A DNA stretch of 36,932 nt from CAYRML01 sp964425485. Its GTDB lineage: Bacteria; Bacillota; Dehalobacteriia; UBA4068. Below, one piece after another: positions 1-8,040 of this stretch; position 1 is the first letter of the stretch; each line of letters starts with the position of its first letter. The notes beneath the pieces were generated by a model. The model was not told where the DNA came from. It saw only the letters and a program-made list of their open reading frames with translations, and made no database searches. The position numbers and the translations under genes were made by a program. Location: contig CAYRML010000008.1 of NCBI GenBank assembly GCA_964425485.1, positions 1-36,932 on the forward strand, written 5' to 3'.

Positions 1-7
1 GACAATA

Positions 8-32
8 GGGGGTTTTTTAAATCCCCTTTTTT
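8..32 (+). terminator. Rho-independent terminator of an upstream gene
   Basis: A GGGGGTTT arm pairs with AAATCCCC across a TTT loop, with one G-T pair, and six T follow. It probably ends a gene that lies outside the window to the left, and it separates that gene from the iorA transcript. Confidence 0.7.
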
Positions 33-75
33 ATTTATATATTTGTCTCAAACATTAAAAAAAGGAGGTATAACT

Positions 76-240
76 ATGCTTTGGGATAAAAATCATCTTT
101 GTGACAAAGACAGAGAATCTATGCTTTGTCAAGTTTTACTGCAAGCCAAAATATATAGGGGCTATACTAAAGTGCCTTATTACCGAAGCTCGGCTGATAC
201 CTCTTATGCCATGGTGGATGGCAAGAGACAGGCGCAGTAA
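76..240 (+). CDS. Small protein of unknown function (54 aa) upstream of iorA
   Basis: I do not recognise this 54-residue protein. The start is chosen at ATG 76 because a textbook AAAGGAGG site lies 7-8 bases upstream; an in-frame start at 43 has no such site. The sequence is polar and rich in Tyr, Lys and Asp, with two cysteines (in HLCDKD and MLCQV) and no membrane segment or signal peptide. It ends 55 bases before iorA on the same strand with no terminator between, so it is probably co-transcribed with iorA-iorB. The second iorA copy at 4236 has no such gene before it. It may be real only as a translated leader; the evidence is the ribosome site and the position. Confidence 0.5.
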   Translation: MLWDKNHLCDKDRESMLCQVLLQAKIYRGYTKVPYYRSSADTSYAMVDGKRQAQ

Positions 241-295
241 TATTAATATTTGATAGCGAAATTTATCCTTAACCATTAGGAGGGTTAATATAAAA

Positions 296-2059
296 ATGAA
301 AAAGTTATTGACAGGCAATGAAGCCTTTGCCCGCGGTTTTTGGGAGGCCGGCGGCAAAGTTATTTCCGCATACCCCGGAACCCCCAGCACGGAGATCACA
401 GAAAATGCAGCTAAGTATGACGAGATCTACGCGGAATGGGCGCCCAATGAAAAAGTGGCGCTGGAATCTGCCATGGGCGCCGCCATCGGCGGTGTCAGAG
501 CCGCCGCCGCCATGAAGCATGTGGGGCTGAATGTGGCTGCCGACCCTTTGTTCACCATTGCTTATACCGGCATTAATGGCGGCTTGGTGATTGTTTCCGC
601 TGATGATCCTAATATCTATAGCTCGCAGAATGAGCAGGATAACCGCAATTATGCCAAGGCGGCTAAAATCCCCATGCTGGAGCCTGCCGACAGCCAGGAA
701 GTTCTGGATTTTACTAAAGAGGCCTTTGAGATCAGCGAAAAATTCGATATTCCCGTACTCATGCGTTTGACTACTCGTATTTGCCATGGCCAATCCTTTG
801 TCAAGCTGGGCCAAAGGCAGGAAGTGCCGCGCAAGGAATTTCGGGTGGATGTCGATAAATATGTTATGATAGCGGGCAAAGCCCGTAAACGCCATGCTCT
901 GCTGGAGCAGAAAATTATCGATTTGGCAAAATTGAATGAAAGCTCCGCTTTCAATAAGATGGAGATCAAAGATAAATCCGTGGGCATCATTTGTGCCGGC
1001 ATAGTTTATCAATATGTGAAAGAAGCTTTGCCTGAGGCCAGTGTGCTGAAGATCGGCTTCAGCTATCCTTTGCCCAGAAAATTGATCGAAGAATTCGCCT
1101 CCCAGGTAGAAAATCTCTATGTGATAGAAGAGCTGGACCCTTTTATGGAAGATATCATCAAAAGTTGGGGCATCAAAGTGCAGGGTAAAGAGCTGTTCTC
1201 GCTGCTGGGGGAAGTTACTTATGAAGTTATATTGGAAAAAATTGCCGGCCAAAAACCGGCGGTGCCTAGCGTGGAAGACCTGACCATCCCGCCGCGGCCG
1301 CCGCTTTTATGTCCAGGCTGTCCGCACAGAGGTGTTTTCTATGTCTTCCACAAGCTTCACCTCAATGTGCCGGGCGATATCGGTTGCTATACTCTTGGTC
1401 ATCAGCCTCCTTTTTCTTCCGTCCATTCGGCCATCTGCATGGGCGCTTCCATCGGTGTGGCTCATGGCCTGAACAAAGCTATCGGTGATGATTTCGGCAA
1501 GCAAACCGTGGCTGTGATCGGCGAATCGACCTTTATCCATTCCGGCATCACTTCTATGATTAATATCGCCTATAACCGCTCTAATACCACCATAGTCATT
1601 CTCGATAACAGCATCACGGCCATGACCGGCCACCAGCCCAATCCCGCTTCCGGCTTTACGGCCAAAGGCGATCCGGCGCCGGCTTTGGATTTTGCCGCTT
1701 TGGCCAAAGTTTGCGGCATCGAAAAAGTTCTGGTGGCCGATCCTTTCGATCTGTCCGCCTTTGAGAAATCCATGCGCGAAGCATTGGCCTTTGATGGGCC
1801 GGCAGTGGTCATCAGCAAACGGCCCTGCATTCTCTTGGATAAAAAGAGCAAATTTGTTCCTCTGGCTGTTGATAAAGATACATGCTCCGGCTGTAAGGCC
1901 TGCATCAAGGTGGGCTGCCCGGCTTTGGGCGCCAAAACCGATGCCGACGGCAAGATCAAGGCCTTTATCGACAAAGCTCAGTGTACGGCCTGTGGTATGT
2001 GCGCCCAGGCTTGTCCGCACAAGGCCATAGACGGGGCCGGCGCCAAGGAGGAAAAATAG
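296..2059 (+). CDS. iorA: Indolepyruvate:ferredoxin oxidoreductase, alpha subunit (copy 1)
   Basis: This is the large subunit (587 aa) of the oxygen-sensitive cytoplasmic enzyme that converts arylpyruvates from aromatic amino acids to aryl-acetyl-CoA while reducing ferredoxin, or runs in reverse for amino-acid synthesis. The N-terminal pyrimidine-binding region holds SAYPGTPSTEITE (about residues 24-36). The diphosphate-binding TPP region follows the CPGCPHRG motif (about 341-348). The C-terminus has two 4Fe-4S motifs, CSGCKACIKVGCP and CTACGMCAQACP. Length is normal for the family. An AGGAGGG site precedes ATG 296, and the stop codon is directly followed by the iorB start. Residues 499-587 are identical to copy 2, whereas the first 60 residues differ at nine positions. 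The exact 2-oxoacid preference cannot be read from sequence. Confidence 0.95.
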   Translation: MKKLLTGNEAFARGFWEAGGKVISAYPGTPSTEITENAAKYDEIYAEWAPNEKVALESAMGAAIGGVRAAAAMKHVGLNVAADPLFTIAYTGINGGLVIVSADDPNIYSSQNEQDNRNYAKAAKIPMLEPADSQEVLDFTKEAFEISEKFDIPVLMRLTTRICHGQSFVKLGQRQEVPRKEFRVDVDKYVMIAGKARKRHALLEQKIIDLAKLNESSAFNKMEIKDKSVGIICAGIVYQYVKEALPEASVLKIGFSYPLPRKLIEEFASQVENLYVIEELDPFMEDIIKSWGIKVQGKELFSLLGEVTYEVILEKIAGQKPAVPSVEDLTIPPRPPLLCPGCPHRGVFYVFHKLHLNVPGDIGCYTLGHQPPFSSVHSAICMGASIGVAHGLNKAIGDDFGKQTVAVIGESTFIHSGITSMINIAYNRSNTTIVILDNSITAMTGHQPNPASGFTAKGDPAPALDFAALAKVCGIEKVLVADPFDLSAFEKSMREALAFDGPAVVISKRPCILLDKKSKFVPLAVDKDTCSGCKACIKVGCPALGAKTDADGKIKAFIDKAQCTACGMCAQACPHKAIDGAGAKEEK

Positions 2060-2645
2060 ATGAAAAACACTAATATTTTGATCGTAGGCGTCGGCGGCCA
2101 AGGCACCATTTTGGCTGGCCGCATCATTGCCCAGGTGGCGCAGGACGCCGGCTTGGATGTCAAAGTTTCCGAAATTCACGGCATGTCGCAGCGCGGCGGC
2201 AGCGTTATCACGCAGGTAAGAGTAGGGGAAAAGGTATGGTCGCCCATCATTCCCAACGGCCAGGCCGATGTTATGCTGGCCTTTGAAAAATTAGAGGCTT
2301 TGCGCTCCCTGAATTGGATGGCCCAAGGCGGCAAAATGATCATCAATGACAGAGAGCTTTATCCCATGCCGGTGATCTCCGGCACCATGGAATACCCCTC
2401 CGATATCAAGGAAAAAATCAATGCCAAGACCGATCAGGCTCTGTTTTTAGATGCCTTAGGCATGGCGCAGGAGGCGGGCAGTGCCAGGGCCGTCAACCTG
2501 GTTTTGCTGGGCTGTTTATCCAAATACATGGATATGCCTAAAGAGGATTGGCTAAAGGCCATCAGCAGTATCGTCAAACCGCATACCTTGGAAGTCAATC
2601 TTAAAGCATTCCAAATGGGCAGAGATGCTATTAAATAAATAAAAA
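1789..2645 (+). repeat. 857-bp exact direct repeat, copy 1 (3' iorA + iorB)
   Basis: This block matches 5726-6582 base for base by eye. It covers the last 89 codons of iorA, all of iorB and the first A residues after the iorB stop. Identity stops sharply: on the left inside an alanine/asparagine codon before FDGPAVV, on the right at the fifth A before the terminator hairpin. Upstream of it the two iorA copies differ in many synonymous and non-synonymous positions. Confidence 0.95.
2060..2638 (+). CDS. iorB: Indolepyruvate:ferredoxin oxidoreductase, beta subunit (copy 1)
   Basis: This 192-residue protein is the gamma-domain partner of IorA in the 2-oxoacid:ferredoxin oxidoreductase superfamily. 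The N-terminus has the glycine-rich VGVGGQGTILAGRI motif (about residues 9-22), followed by EIHGMSQRGGSV, the conserved motif of this domain. The ATG begins directly after the iorA stop codon, with a GGAGG site inside the end of iorA, so translation is coupled. The protein and DNA are identical to the second copy at 5997. A strong terminator follows. Confidence 0.95.
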   Translation: MKNTNILIVGVGGQGTILAGRIIAQVAQDAGLDVKVSEIHGMSQRGGSVITQVRVGEKVWSPIIPNGQADVMLAFEKLEALRSLNWMAQGGKMIINDRELYPMPVISGTMEYPSDIKEKINAKTDQALFLDALGMAQEAGSARAVNLVLLGCLSKYMDMPKEDWLKAISSIVKPHTLEVNLKAFQMGRDAIK

Positions 2646-2680
2646 ATAATGCCTCTTAAATTTAAGAGACATTATTTTTT
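2641..2680 (+). terminator. Rho-independent terminator after iorB copy 1
   Basis: The long stem has AATAATG and CTCTTAAA arms pairing with TTTAAGAG and CATTATT, with a single C-A mismatch, and ends in a T run. The A-rich left arm makes it potentially active in both directions. It lies just outside the exact repeat shared with copy 2, so the two iorB genes had different terminators. Confidence 0.9.
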
Positions 2681-2682
2681 GC

Positions 2683-2712
2683 TTGTTAACCAAAGCAGAA
2701 ATATGATATAAT
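2683..2712 (+). promoter_or_regulatory. Probable sigma-A promoter of argH
   Basis: TTGTTA (2683-2688) and TATAAT (2707-2712) are separated by 18 bases. The site lies between the iorB terminator and argH, which starts 46 bases downstream of the -10 box. Confidence 0.75.
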
Positions 2713-2758
2713 GCTAAGGATATAAATATGTGAAAAAGAGCGAAAAGAGGTTGCTTTT

Positions 2759-4168
2759 ATGAAATTATGGGGCGGACGTTTCGCTAAAAATACCGATGCC
2801 TTGGTGGAAGATTTTCATTCCTCCATATCTTTTGATCAAAGGCTGTATGCCGAGGATATCGAGGGTTCTTTGGCGCATGCGTCCATGCTGGGCGCTTGCG
2901 GCATCATCACTCCGCAAGAAGCGGAAAAGATCTGTCAGGGCCTTCAGGAAGTGCTGGCCGATATCGAGAGCGGTAAAGTGGAATTTGAGGTGGAAGCCGA
3001 AGATATCCATATGAATATAGAAAAGCTGCTGACGGAAAAAATCGGCTCGCTGGGCAAAAAGCTTCACACCGGCCGCAGCCGCAATGATCAAGTGGCTGTT
3101 GACATCCGTCTTTATCTGAAAAAGCAGATAGACGAGACGTCCGATCTAATATTGGCTTTGCAGCAAGTGCTGCTGGATCTGGCGCAAAAGAATATCGATA
3201 CGGTCATGCCGGGCTATACGCATTTGCAGAAGGCCCAACCAATCACGCTGGCGCATCATCTGATGGCCTATTTCAATATGCTGATACGTGATTATGGCCG
3301 TCTGGCAAATTGCCGTTTACGCACCGATGTTTGCCCGCTGGGAGCAGGTGCTTTAGCAGGGACCACTTTTGATATCGACAGAAGTATGACGGCCAAGCAA
3401 CTGGGTTTTGCCGCTATCTCGCAGAATTCGCTGGACAGTGTATCCGACCGTGATTTCGCCATCGAATACTGCGCCTTTGCCTCCATCCTCATGATGCATT
3501 TATCACGTCTGTGCGAAGAACTGATCCTGTGGTCCAGCCATGAATTTGCTTTCATCACGCTGGACGACGGCTATAGCACCGGCTCTTCCATCATGCCGCA
3601 GAAGAAAAATCCGGATGTGGCGGAGCTTATCCGCGGCAAAACTGGCCGTGTCTATGGCGATCTGATAGCGCTTTTGACCGTCATGAAGGGGTTACCGCTG
3701 GCTTATAATAAGGACATGCAGGAGGATAAAGAGGCCCTCTTTGACGCCGTGGATACCGTTAAAAAATGCCTGCTTTTGATGGCTCCCATGCTGGCCACCA
3801 TCAAGGTCAATGCGGAAAAAATGCATGAAAGCGCGCGCGGCGGCTTTATTAATGCCACTGATATGGCCGATTATCTGGCGGCCAAAGGCATGCCCTTTAG
3901 GGAAGCACATGCGGTGGTGGGCAGGCTGGTTCTTAAGTGCGAGCAGGAGAAGAAGGCTTTGGACGAGCTGAGCCTGGCGCAATTACGTGAGGCTAGCGAG
4001 CTGTTTACCGATGATATATATGAAGCAATTGCCATCCCCACTTGCGTAGCTGCCCGCAACACTGTGGGTGGTCCGGCGCCGGAGGCTGTGCGGCGCATGC
4101 TGGATCTGGGCCAGGCCTGGTTGGCAAATAAAAGCAGCAAAGGCTGCTCGCAGCAAGCAGAAAAATAG
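2759..4168 (+). CDS. argH: Argininosuccinate lyase
   Basis: This 469-residue cytoplasmic enzyme cleaves argininosuccinate to arginine and fumarate, the last step of arginine synthesis. The N-terminal MKLWGGRF, the HTGRSRNDQVA segment (about residues 102-112) and the superfamily signature GSSIMPQKKNPDV (about 276-288), with the flexible catalytic-serine loop, are all present. Length is typical. The gene has its own promoter and lies alone between two iorAB copies, without argG or other arg genes next to it. The ATG at 2759 is preceded by AAGAGG. The C-terminal tail, rich in Lys, Ser and Gln, is unremarkable. Confidence 0.97.
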   Translation: MKLWGGRFAKNTDALVEDFHSSISFDQRLYAEDIEGSLAHASMLGACGIITPQEAEKICQGLQEVLADIESGKVEFEVEAEDIHMNIEKLLTEKIGSLGKKLHTGRSRNDQVAVDIRLYLKKQIDETSDLILALQQVLLDLAQKNIDTVMPGYTHLQKAQPITLAHHLMAYFNMLIRDYGRLANCRLRTDVCPLGAGALAGTTFDIDRSMTAKQLGFAAISQNSLDSVSDRDFAIEYCAFASILMMHLSRLCEELILWSSHEFAFITLDDGYSTGSSIMPQKKNPDVAELIRGKTGRVYGDLIALLTVMKGLPLAYNKDMQEDKEALFDAVDTVKKCLLLMAPMLATIKVNAEKMHESARGGFINATDMADYLAAKGMPFREAHAVVGRLVLKCEQEKKALDELSLAQLREASELFTDDIYEAIAIPTCVAARNTVGGPAPEAVRRMLDLGQAWLANKSSKGCSQQAEK

Positions 4169-4235
4169 ATGGCAGAGGGCCGGCTTTCAGCCGATCATAT
4201 GGATAGCTTATTAAACAACCTTAGGGGGTTTGTAT

Positions 4236-5996
4236 ATGAAAAAATTGTTGACAGGCAATGAAGCCGTAGCCAGAGGCTTATGGGAAGTCGGGGGCAGATT
4301 TATCGCCGCCTATCCCGGAACACCCAGTACGGAGATCACGGAAAATGCAGCAAAGTATCATGAGATCTACGCGGAATGGGCGCCCAATGAAAAAGTAGCT
4401 CTGGAAGTGGCTTTAGGCGCTTCTTTGGGTGGCGGCAGAGCCATGGCCGCCATGAAGCATGTGGGCGTGAATATCGCCGCTGATTCTTTGTTCAATATGG
4501 CCTACACTGGTGTTAATGCCGGTTTGGTCTTGGTATCAGCCGATGATCCTTATATCCACAGTTCACAAAACGAGCAGGATAACAGGCATTATACCAGGGC
4601 GGCCAAAATCCCCATGCTGGAGCCTTCCGACAGTCAGGAAGTGCTTGAATACACCAAAAAAGCTTTTGAGATCAGCGAAGAATTTGATATACCTGTCATG
4701 CTGCGTTTGACCACTCGTGTGTGCCATGGCCAGTCCTTTGTGGAAATAGGCGAAAGGCAGGAAGTGCCGCTGAAACCATATATCAAAGATCAGGCCAAAT
4801 ATACATTGGTGCCCAATAATGCCCGCCCACGACATGTCTCTTTGGAAGATAGAATGCTGCGGCTGGCTGAATACAGTGAAAACAGCCCTTATAACCGTAT
4901 CGAGATTAATGATAAGTCCATCGGCATTATCTGTGCCGGCGTGGTCTATCAATATGTGAAAGAAACTATGCCCGATGTCAGTGTGCTGAAGCTCGGCTTC
5001 AGCTATCCTTTGCCCAAAAAGATGATTGAGAAATTTGCCTCCCAGGTGGACAAGCTCTATGTTGTGGAAGAGCTGGATCCGATCATGGAAGAAGCTATCA
5101 GAAGCTGGGGCATCAAGGTGCAGGGTAAAGAGCTGTTCTCCCTTTTGGGCGAAGTCTCCTGCGAGGATCTCAGAAGGCAAATCAAGGGTGAAAAAGTTGA
5201 AATGGAAGAACCGGATGCCAGCATCCCACCCCGTCCGCCCGTATTATGCCCCGGTTGCCCGCACAGAGGTACTTTCTATGTGCTAAAAAAGCTTAAATTG
5301 ACGGTCACTGGCGATATCGGCTGCTATACATTGGCCTGCTTGCCACCGCTTTCCGCCATGGATACAGGCTATTGCATGGGTTCTTCTATCGGCGGCGCTC
5401 ATGGCATGGTCAAAATGATGGGTGAAGATGCCGGCAAAAATATCGTTGGCGTCATCGGCGAATCGACCTTTATCCACTCCGGCATCACGCCGCTGATCGA
5501 TGTGGCCTATAACCGCTCCAACACCACGGTAATCATTCTCGATAACAGCATCACGGCCATGACCGGCCATCAACATAATCCCACTACCGGCTTCGACGCT
5601 AAAGGCAATCCGGCGACGGCTATTGATATGGTGGCTTTGTGCAAAGCTTGCGGCATTGAAAAAGTTCTGGTGGCTGATCCTTTCGATCTGTCCGCTTTCG
5701 AAGCGGCTGTCAAAGAGGCTCTGAACTTTGATGGGCCGGCAGTGGTCATCAGCAAACGGCCCTGCATTCTCTTGGATAAAAAGAGCAAATTTGTTCCTCT
5801 GGCTGTTGATAAAGATACATGCTCCGGCTGTAAGGCCTGCATCAAGGTGGGCTGCCCGGCTTTGGGCGCCAAAACCGATGCCGACGGCAAGATCAAGGCC
5901 TTTATCGACAAAGCTCAGTGTACGGCCTGTGGTATGTGCGCCCAGGCTTGTCCGCACAAGGCCATAGACGGGGCCGGCGCCAAGGAGGAAAAATAG
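4236..5996 (+). CDS. iorA: Indolepyruvate:ferredoxin oxidoreductase, alpha subunit (copy 2)
   Basis: This is the second IorA, 586 aa. The start is set at ATG 4236 rather than an in-frame TTG two codons earlier, because AGGGGG sits 7 bases before the ATG and the product then begins MKKLLTGNEA like copy 1. The TPP-enzyme regions, CPGCPHRG and the two C-terminal 4Fe-4S motifs are intact. Residues before FDGPAVV differ from copy 1 throughout the pyrimidine and diphosphate domains, so the two may prefer different 2-oxoacids (inference). The last 89 residues are identical in protein and DNA to copy 1. Confidence 0.95.
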   Translation: MKKLLTGNEAVARGLWEVGGRFIAAYPGTPSTEITENAAKYHEIYAEWAPNEKVALEVALGASLGGGRAMAAMKHVGVNIAADSLFNMAYTGVNAGLVLVSADDPYIHSSQNEQDNRHYTRAAKIPMLEPSDSQEVLEYTKKAFEISEEFDIPVMLRLTTRVCHGQSFVEIGERQEVPLKPYIKDQAKYTLVPNNARPRHVSLEDRMLRLAEYSENSPYNRIEINDKSIGIICAGVVYQYVKETMPDVSVLKLGFSYPLPKKMIEKFASQVDKLYVVEELDPIMEEAIRSWGIKVQGKELFSLLGEVSCEDLRRQIKGEKVEMEEPDASIPPRPPVLCPGCPHRGTFYVLKKLKLTVTGDIGCYTLACLPPLSAMDTGYCMGSSIGGAHGMVKMMGEDAGKNIVGVIGESTFIHSGITPLIDVAYNRSNTTVIILDNSITAMTGHQHNPTTGFDAKGNPATAIDMVALCKACGIEKVLVADPFDLSAFEAAVKEALNFDGPAVVISKRPCILLDKKSKFVPLAVDKDTCSGCKACIKVGCPALGAKTDADGKIKAFIDKAQCTACGMCAQACPHKAIDGAGAKEEK

Positions 5997-6582
5997 ATGA
6001 AAAACACTAATATTTTGATCGTAGGCGTCGGCGGCCAAGGCACCATTTTGGCTGGCCGCATCATTGCCCAGGTGGCGCAGGACGCCGGCTTGGATGTCAA
6101 AGTTTCCGAAATTCACGGCATGTCGCAGCGCGGCGGCAGCGTTATCACGCAGGTAAGAGTAGGGGAAAAGGTATGGTCGCCCATCATTCCCAACGGCCAG
6201 GCCGATGTTATGCTGGCCTTTGAAAAATTAGAGGCTTTGCGCTCCCTGAATTGGATGGCCCAAGGCGGCAAAATGATCATCAATGACAGAGAGCTTTATC
6301 CCATGCCGGTGATCTCCGGCACCATGGAATACCCCTCCGATATCAAGGAAAAAATCAATGCCAAGACCGATCAGGCTCTGTTTTTAGATGCCTTAGGCAT
6401 GGCGCAGGAGGCGGGCAGTGCCAGGGCCGTCAACCTGGTTTTGCTGGGCTGTTTATCCAAATACATGGATATGCCTAAAGAGGATTGGCTAAAGGCCATC
6501 AGCAGTATCGTCAAACCGCATACCTTGGAAGTCAATCTTAAAGCATTCCAAATGGGCAGAGATGCTATTAAATAAATAAAAA
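5726..6582 (+). repeat. 857-bp exact direct repeat, copy 2 (3' iorA + iorB)
   Basis: This is the partner of 1789-2645, offset by 3937 bases in the same orientation. It ends five bases before the 9-bp direct repeat that marks the left edge of the integrated element. It is consistent with recent gene conversion between the two iorAB copies or, less likely, an assembly error. Confidence 0.95.
5997..6575 (+). CDS. iorB: Indolepyruvate:ferredoxin oxidoreductase, beta subunit (copy 2)
   Basis: The product of 192 residues is identical to the first IorB, so either beta subunit should pair with either alpha subunit. It has the same VGVGGQGTILAGRI and HGMSQRGGSV motifs. Its ATG directly follows the iorA stop. 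Its natural terminator has been split by the integrated element: only the left half (AAAAAGACCCC) follows the stop codon, and the matching right half lies at 18477-18487. Confidence 0.95.
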   Translation: MKNTNILIVGVGGQGTILAGRIIAQVAQDAGLDVKVSEIHGMSQRGGSVITQVRVGEKVWSPIIPNGQADVMLAFEKLEALRSLNWMAQGGKMIINDRELYPMPVISGTMEYPSDIKEKINAKTDQALFLDALGMAQEAGSARAVNLVLLGCLSKYMDMPKEDWLKAISSIVKPHTLEVNLKAFQMGRDAIK

Positions 6583-6586
6583 GACC

Positions 6587-6595
6587 CCTTAGGGG
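6587..6595 (+). repeat. attL core: left 9-bp direct repeat
   Basis: CCTTAGGGG lies 11 bases after the iorB copy 2 stop codon. The flank to the left (AAAAAGACC) is host terminator; the flank to the right (CGTTCACAC) is element. The TCACA at 6599-6603 is the inverse of TGTGA at 18461-18465 on the other side of the reconstructed attP core. Confidence 0.8.
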
Positions 6596-6644
6596 CGTTC
6601 ACACGGGGATTTATGAAAAACTTGTATGACAGCTTCAAGCGGGG

Positions 6645-6703
6645 CAAGAAAGAGACCAGTCGTGTTCAAGCGCAACTGCTTGGCACGGCTGGTCTCTTTC
6701 TTG
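6645..6703. terminator. Long hairpin after cas7, probable two-way terminator
   Basis: A 20-base arm (6645-6664) pairs with 6684-6703 with a single G-T wobble; inside it CAAGC pairs with GCTTG around a GCAACT loop. This gives about 25 base pairs in 59 bases. The outer arm is A/G-rich on the left and reads GGTCTCTTTCTT on the right, a U-rich but interrupted tail on either strand. It lies four bases past the cas7 stop and 49 bases inside the left edge, so it could end both the cas operon and read-through from iorB. It does not resemble a type I-C repeat. Confidence 0.55.
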
Positions 6704-6707
6704 ATAA

Positions 6708-7628
6708 TCAAATTAAATTAATAATTTCAGGTATACAAGAGGTCTGCGGTTCAGGAATTTCATAATCTGAAAAGGAACGAGGTTCTTCAACTTTTGCCGC
6801 AAGCTTTAGGGAGCGCTGAATCATTGCAGAGGTTTCTTTTGGTGTTTTTTCATTGTGTTTCCACCAGTATACTCTGCATACTTCACAAGTACCATCAGGA
6901 CGGGCAGATGATGTATCATTCTCAAATAATGTACATAAAGCTTTTTTTATTTTTTCTGCATCTTCTTCTGTGAATCCGGTTTTATCAGCAAGCTGGCAAT
7001 TGATGCTCCCGTGAATCACATACAATCCAAAGTTTACATAGTGCTTCATACCCATTGTATCAGAAGCCTTTCCGCTTTTTCCGGCTTCTGCATTTACGCT
7101 TTTTGTAATCTGCATATCAACAATCTCAATAGGGTCAACGCTGATTGCTTGTTGGACGCTTATCGGTCCCCGAACACCGACGGACAGTTGGCTACCGATT
7201 TCATCTTTTTGCCCTTTTGCTTTTTTGGTGTCTTTCTTAAAAGCGAACACTTGACCGAAAGCTCTCACATCTATCCATTTTTCGCAGGCTATCTTAGCAA
7301 ATAATTCTGTGTTTGCATCCTTTCCTTTTTTTATTTCTGCTGCCAACTGTGAATCGCTGGCTGCGCGGTCTTTAAGATTGCGATAGTTTTCCTTCAGAGA
7401 AGAATCAAACTTCGTGTCATTCTCTCTTCCGTCTGTTTGTACAAAGATATATTCTCCCATATCCTGAAGACGATTGCGAATTTTCCGTTTGATTGCCACG
7501 TCAGAGAAAATACCGTAGCCGTCGTAATCCTCACGAGGACGGTTTCCGTTAAGCGGATCACCATTGATGTTCGCACGCGTTACCGATACAATCGCTGCGA
7601 AATCGATCTTGTTTTGCAGAATAGTCAT
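6708..7628 (-). CDS. cas7: Type I-C Cascade backbone protein Cas7 (Csd2)
   Basis: This is the RAMP-fold subunit (306 aa) that coats the crRNA spacer in the type I-C surveillance complex. The N-terminus KIDFAAIVSVTRANINGDPLNGN is characteristic of Csd2, followed by the DVAIKRKIRNR stretch. The start is taken at 7628, where GGGAGG precedes the ATG by seven to eight bases and which lies one base past the cas8c stop; the frame stays open further upstream, inside cas8c. It is the last gene of the operon. In complete type I-C loci cas4, cas1, cas2 and the array follow here; in this window only a hairpin and the element edge do. The length is slightly above the usual 285-300 residues, with an acidic and proline-containing tail. 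Confidence 0.93.
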   Translation of the reverse strand: MTILQNKIDFAAIVSVTRANINGDPLNGNRPREDYDGYGIFSDVAIKRKIRNRLQDMGEYIFVQTDGRENDTKFDSSLKENYRNLKDRAASDSQLAAEIKKGKDANTELFAKIACEKWIDVRAFGQVFAFKKDTKKAKGQKDEIGSQLSVGVRGPISVQQAISVDPIEIVDMQITKSVNAEAGKSGKASDTMGMKHYVNFGLYVIHGSINCQLADKTGFTEEDAEKIKKALCTLFENDTSSARPDGTCEVCRVYWWKHNEKTPKETSAMIQRSLKLAAKVEEPRSFSDYEIPEPQTSCIPEIINLI

Positions 7629-7629
7629 T

Positions 7630-8040
7630 TTAATTTTCCTCCCTTTCTGTATTAGCAAGTTCATCTTCGGCGTTATTAGCACCGCCATTTTTCTGATATT
7701 TCAAAGCGGTTCGCTGGCAATCGTAACCGAGAAGAAATTTTCCATCGAGTGCTTTCTTTGCTTCGAAAGCGCCTTCCTCGAACAGCTCAGTTATTTCACC
7801 GTAAAGGTTTTTGTAATACTCGCGGCTGCTCGGCTTTAGCTGTTTGAGATATATCTGTGTGTTCCTGCGAATGAGTTCCCATGTGCGGAACGGTGTGCGA
7901 GAAAACTGCTGCATATATCGTTCTGCATTGGTCGTACGCGATTCGTCGCGTTCGAACGTGCTTCGCTCAACCTTTTCGGTAACTGCCAGCAAGCGCCCAA
8001 AGAGATAGCTGCGATCTGTACACTTTTCGTCAAGCTTCAT
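7630..8040 (-). CDS. cas11c: Probable Cas11c small subunit from an internal start in cas8c
   Basis: In type I-C systems the small subunit is known to be translated from inside the 3' end of cas8c. Here an in-frame ATG at 8040 (protein begins MKLDEKCTDRSY) is preceded by AAAAAGGAGTG, with GGAG 11 bases upstream. Such a site is not needed for the surrounding Cas8c codons. The resulting product would be 136 residues, mainly helical-looking, close to the size known for Cas11c. The assignment rests on the ribosome site, position and size; the 11-base spacing is somewhat long. Confidence 0.6.
   Translation of the reverse strand: MKLDEKCTDRSYLFGRLLAVTEKVERSTFERDESRTTNAERYMQQFSRTPFRTWELIRRNTQIYLKQLKPSSREYYKNLYGEITELFEEGAFEAKKALDGKFLLGYDCQRTALKYQKNGGANNAEDELANTEREEN

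Noticed and set aside
305..2179. Long antisense open frames of about 290-315 codons opposite iorA, repeated opposite copy 2
   Set aside because: They mirror the high codon bias of iorA on the other strand, lack ribosome sites and show no protein family features.
4169..4235. Terminator after argH (GCCGGC and GCCGAT segments)
   Set aside because: The stem is short and no T run follows; argH may read through into the second iorA.
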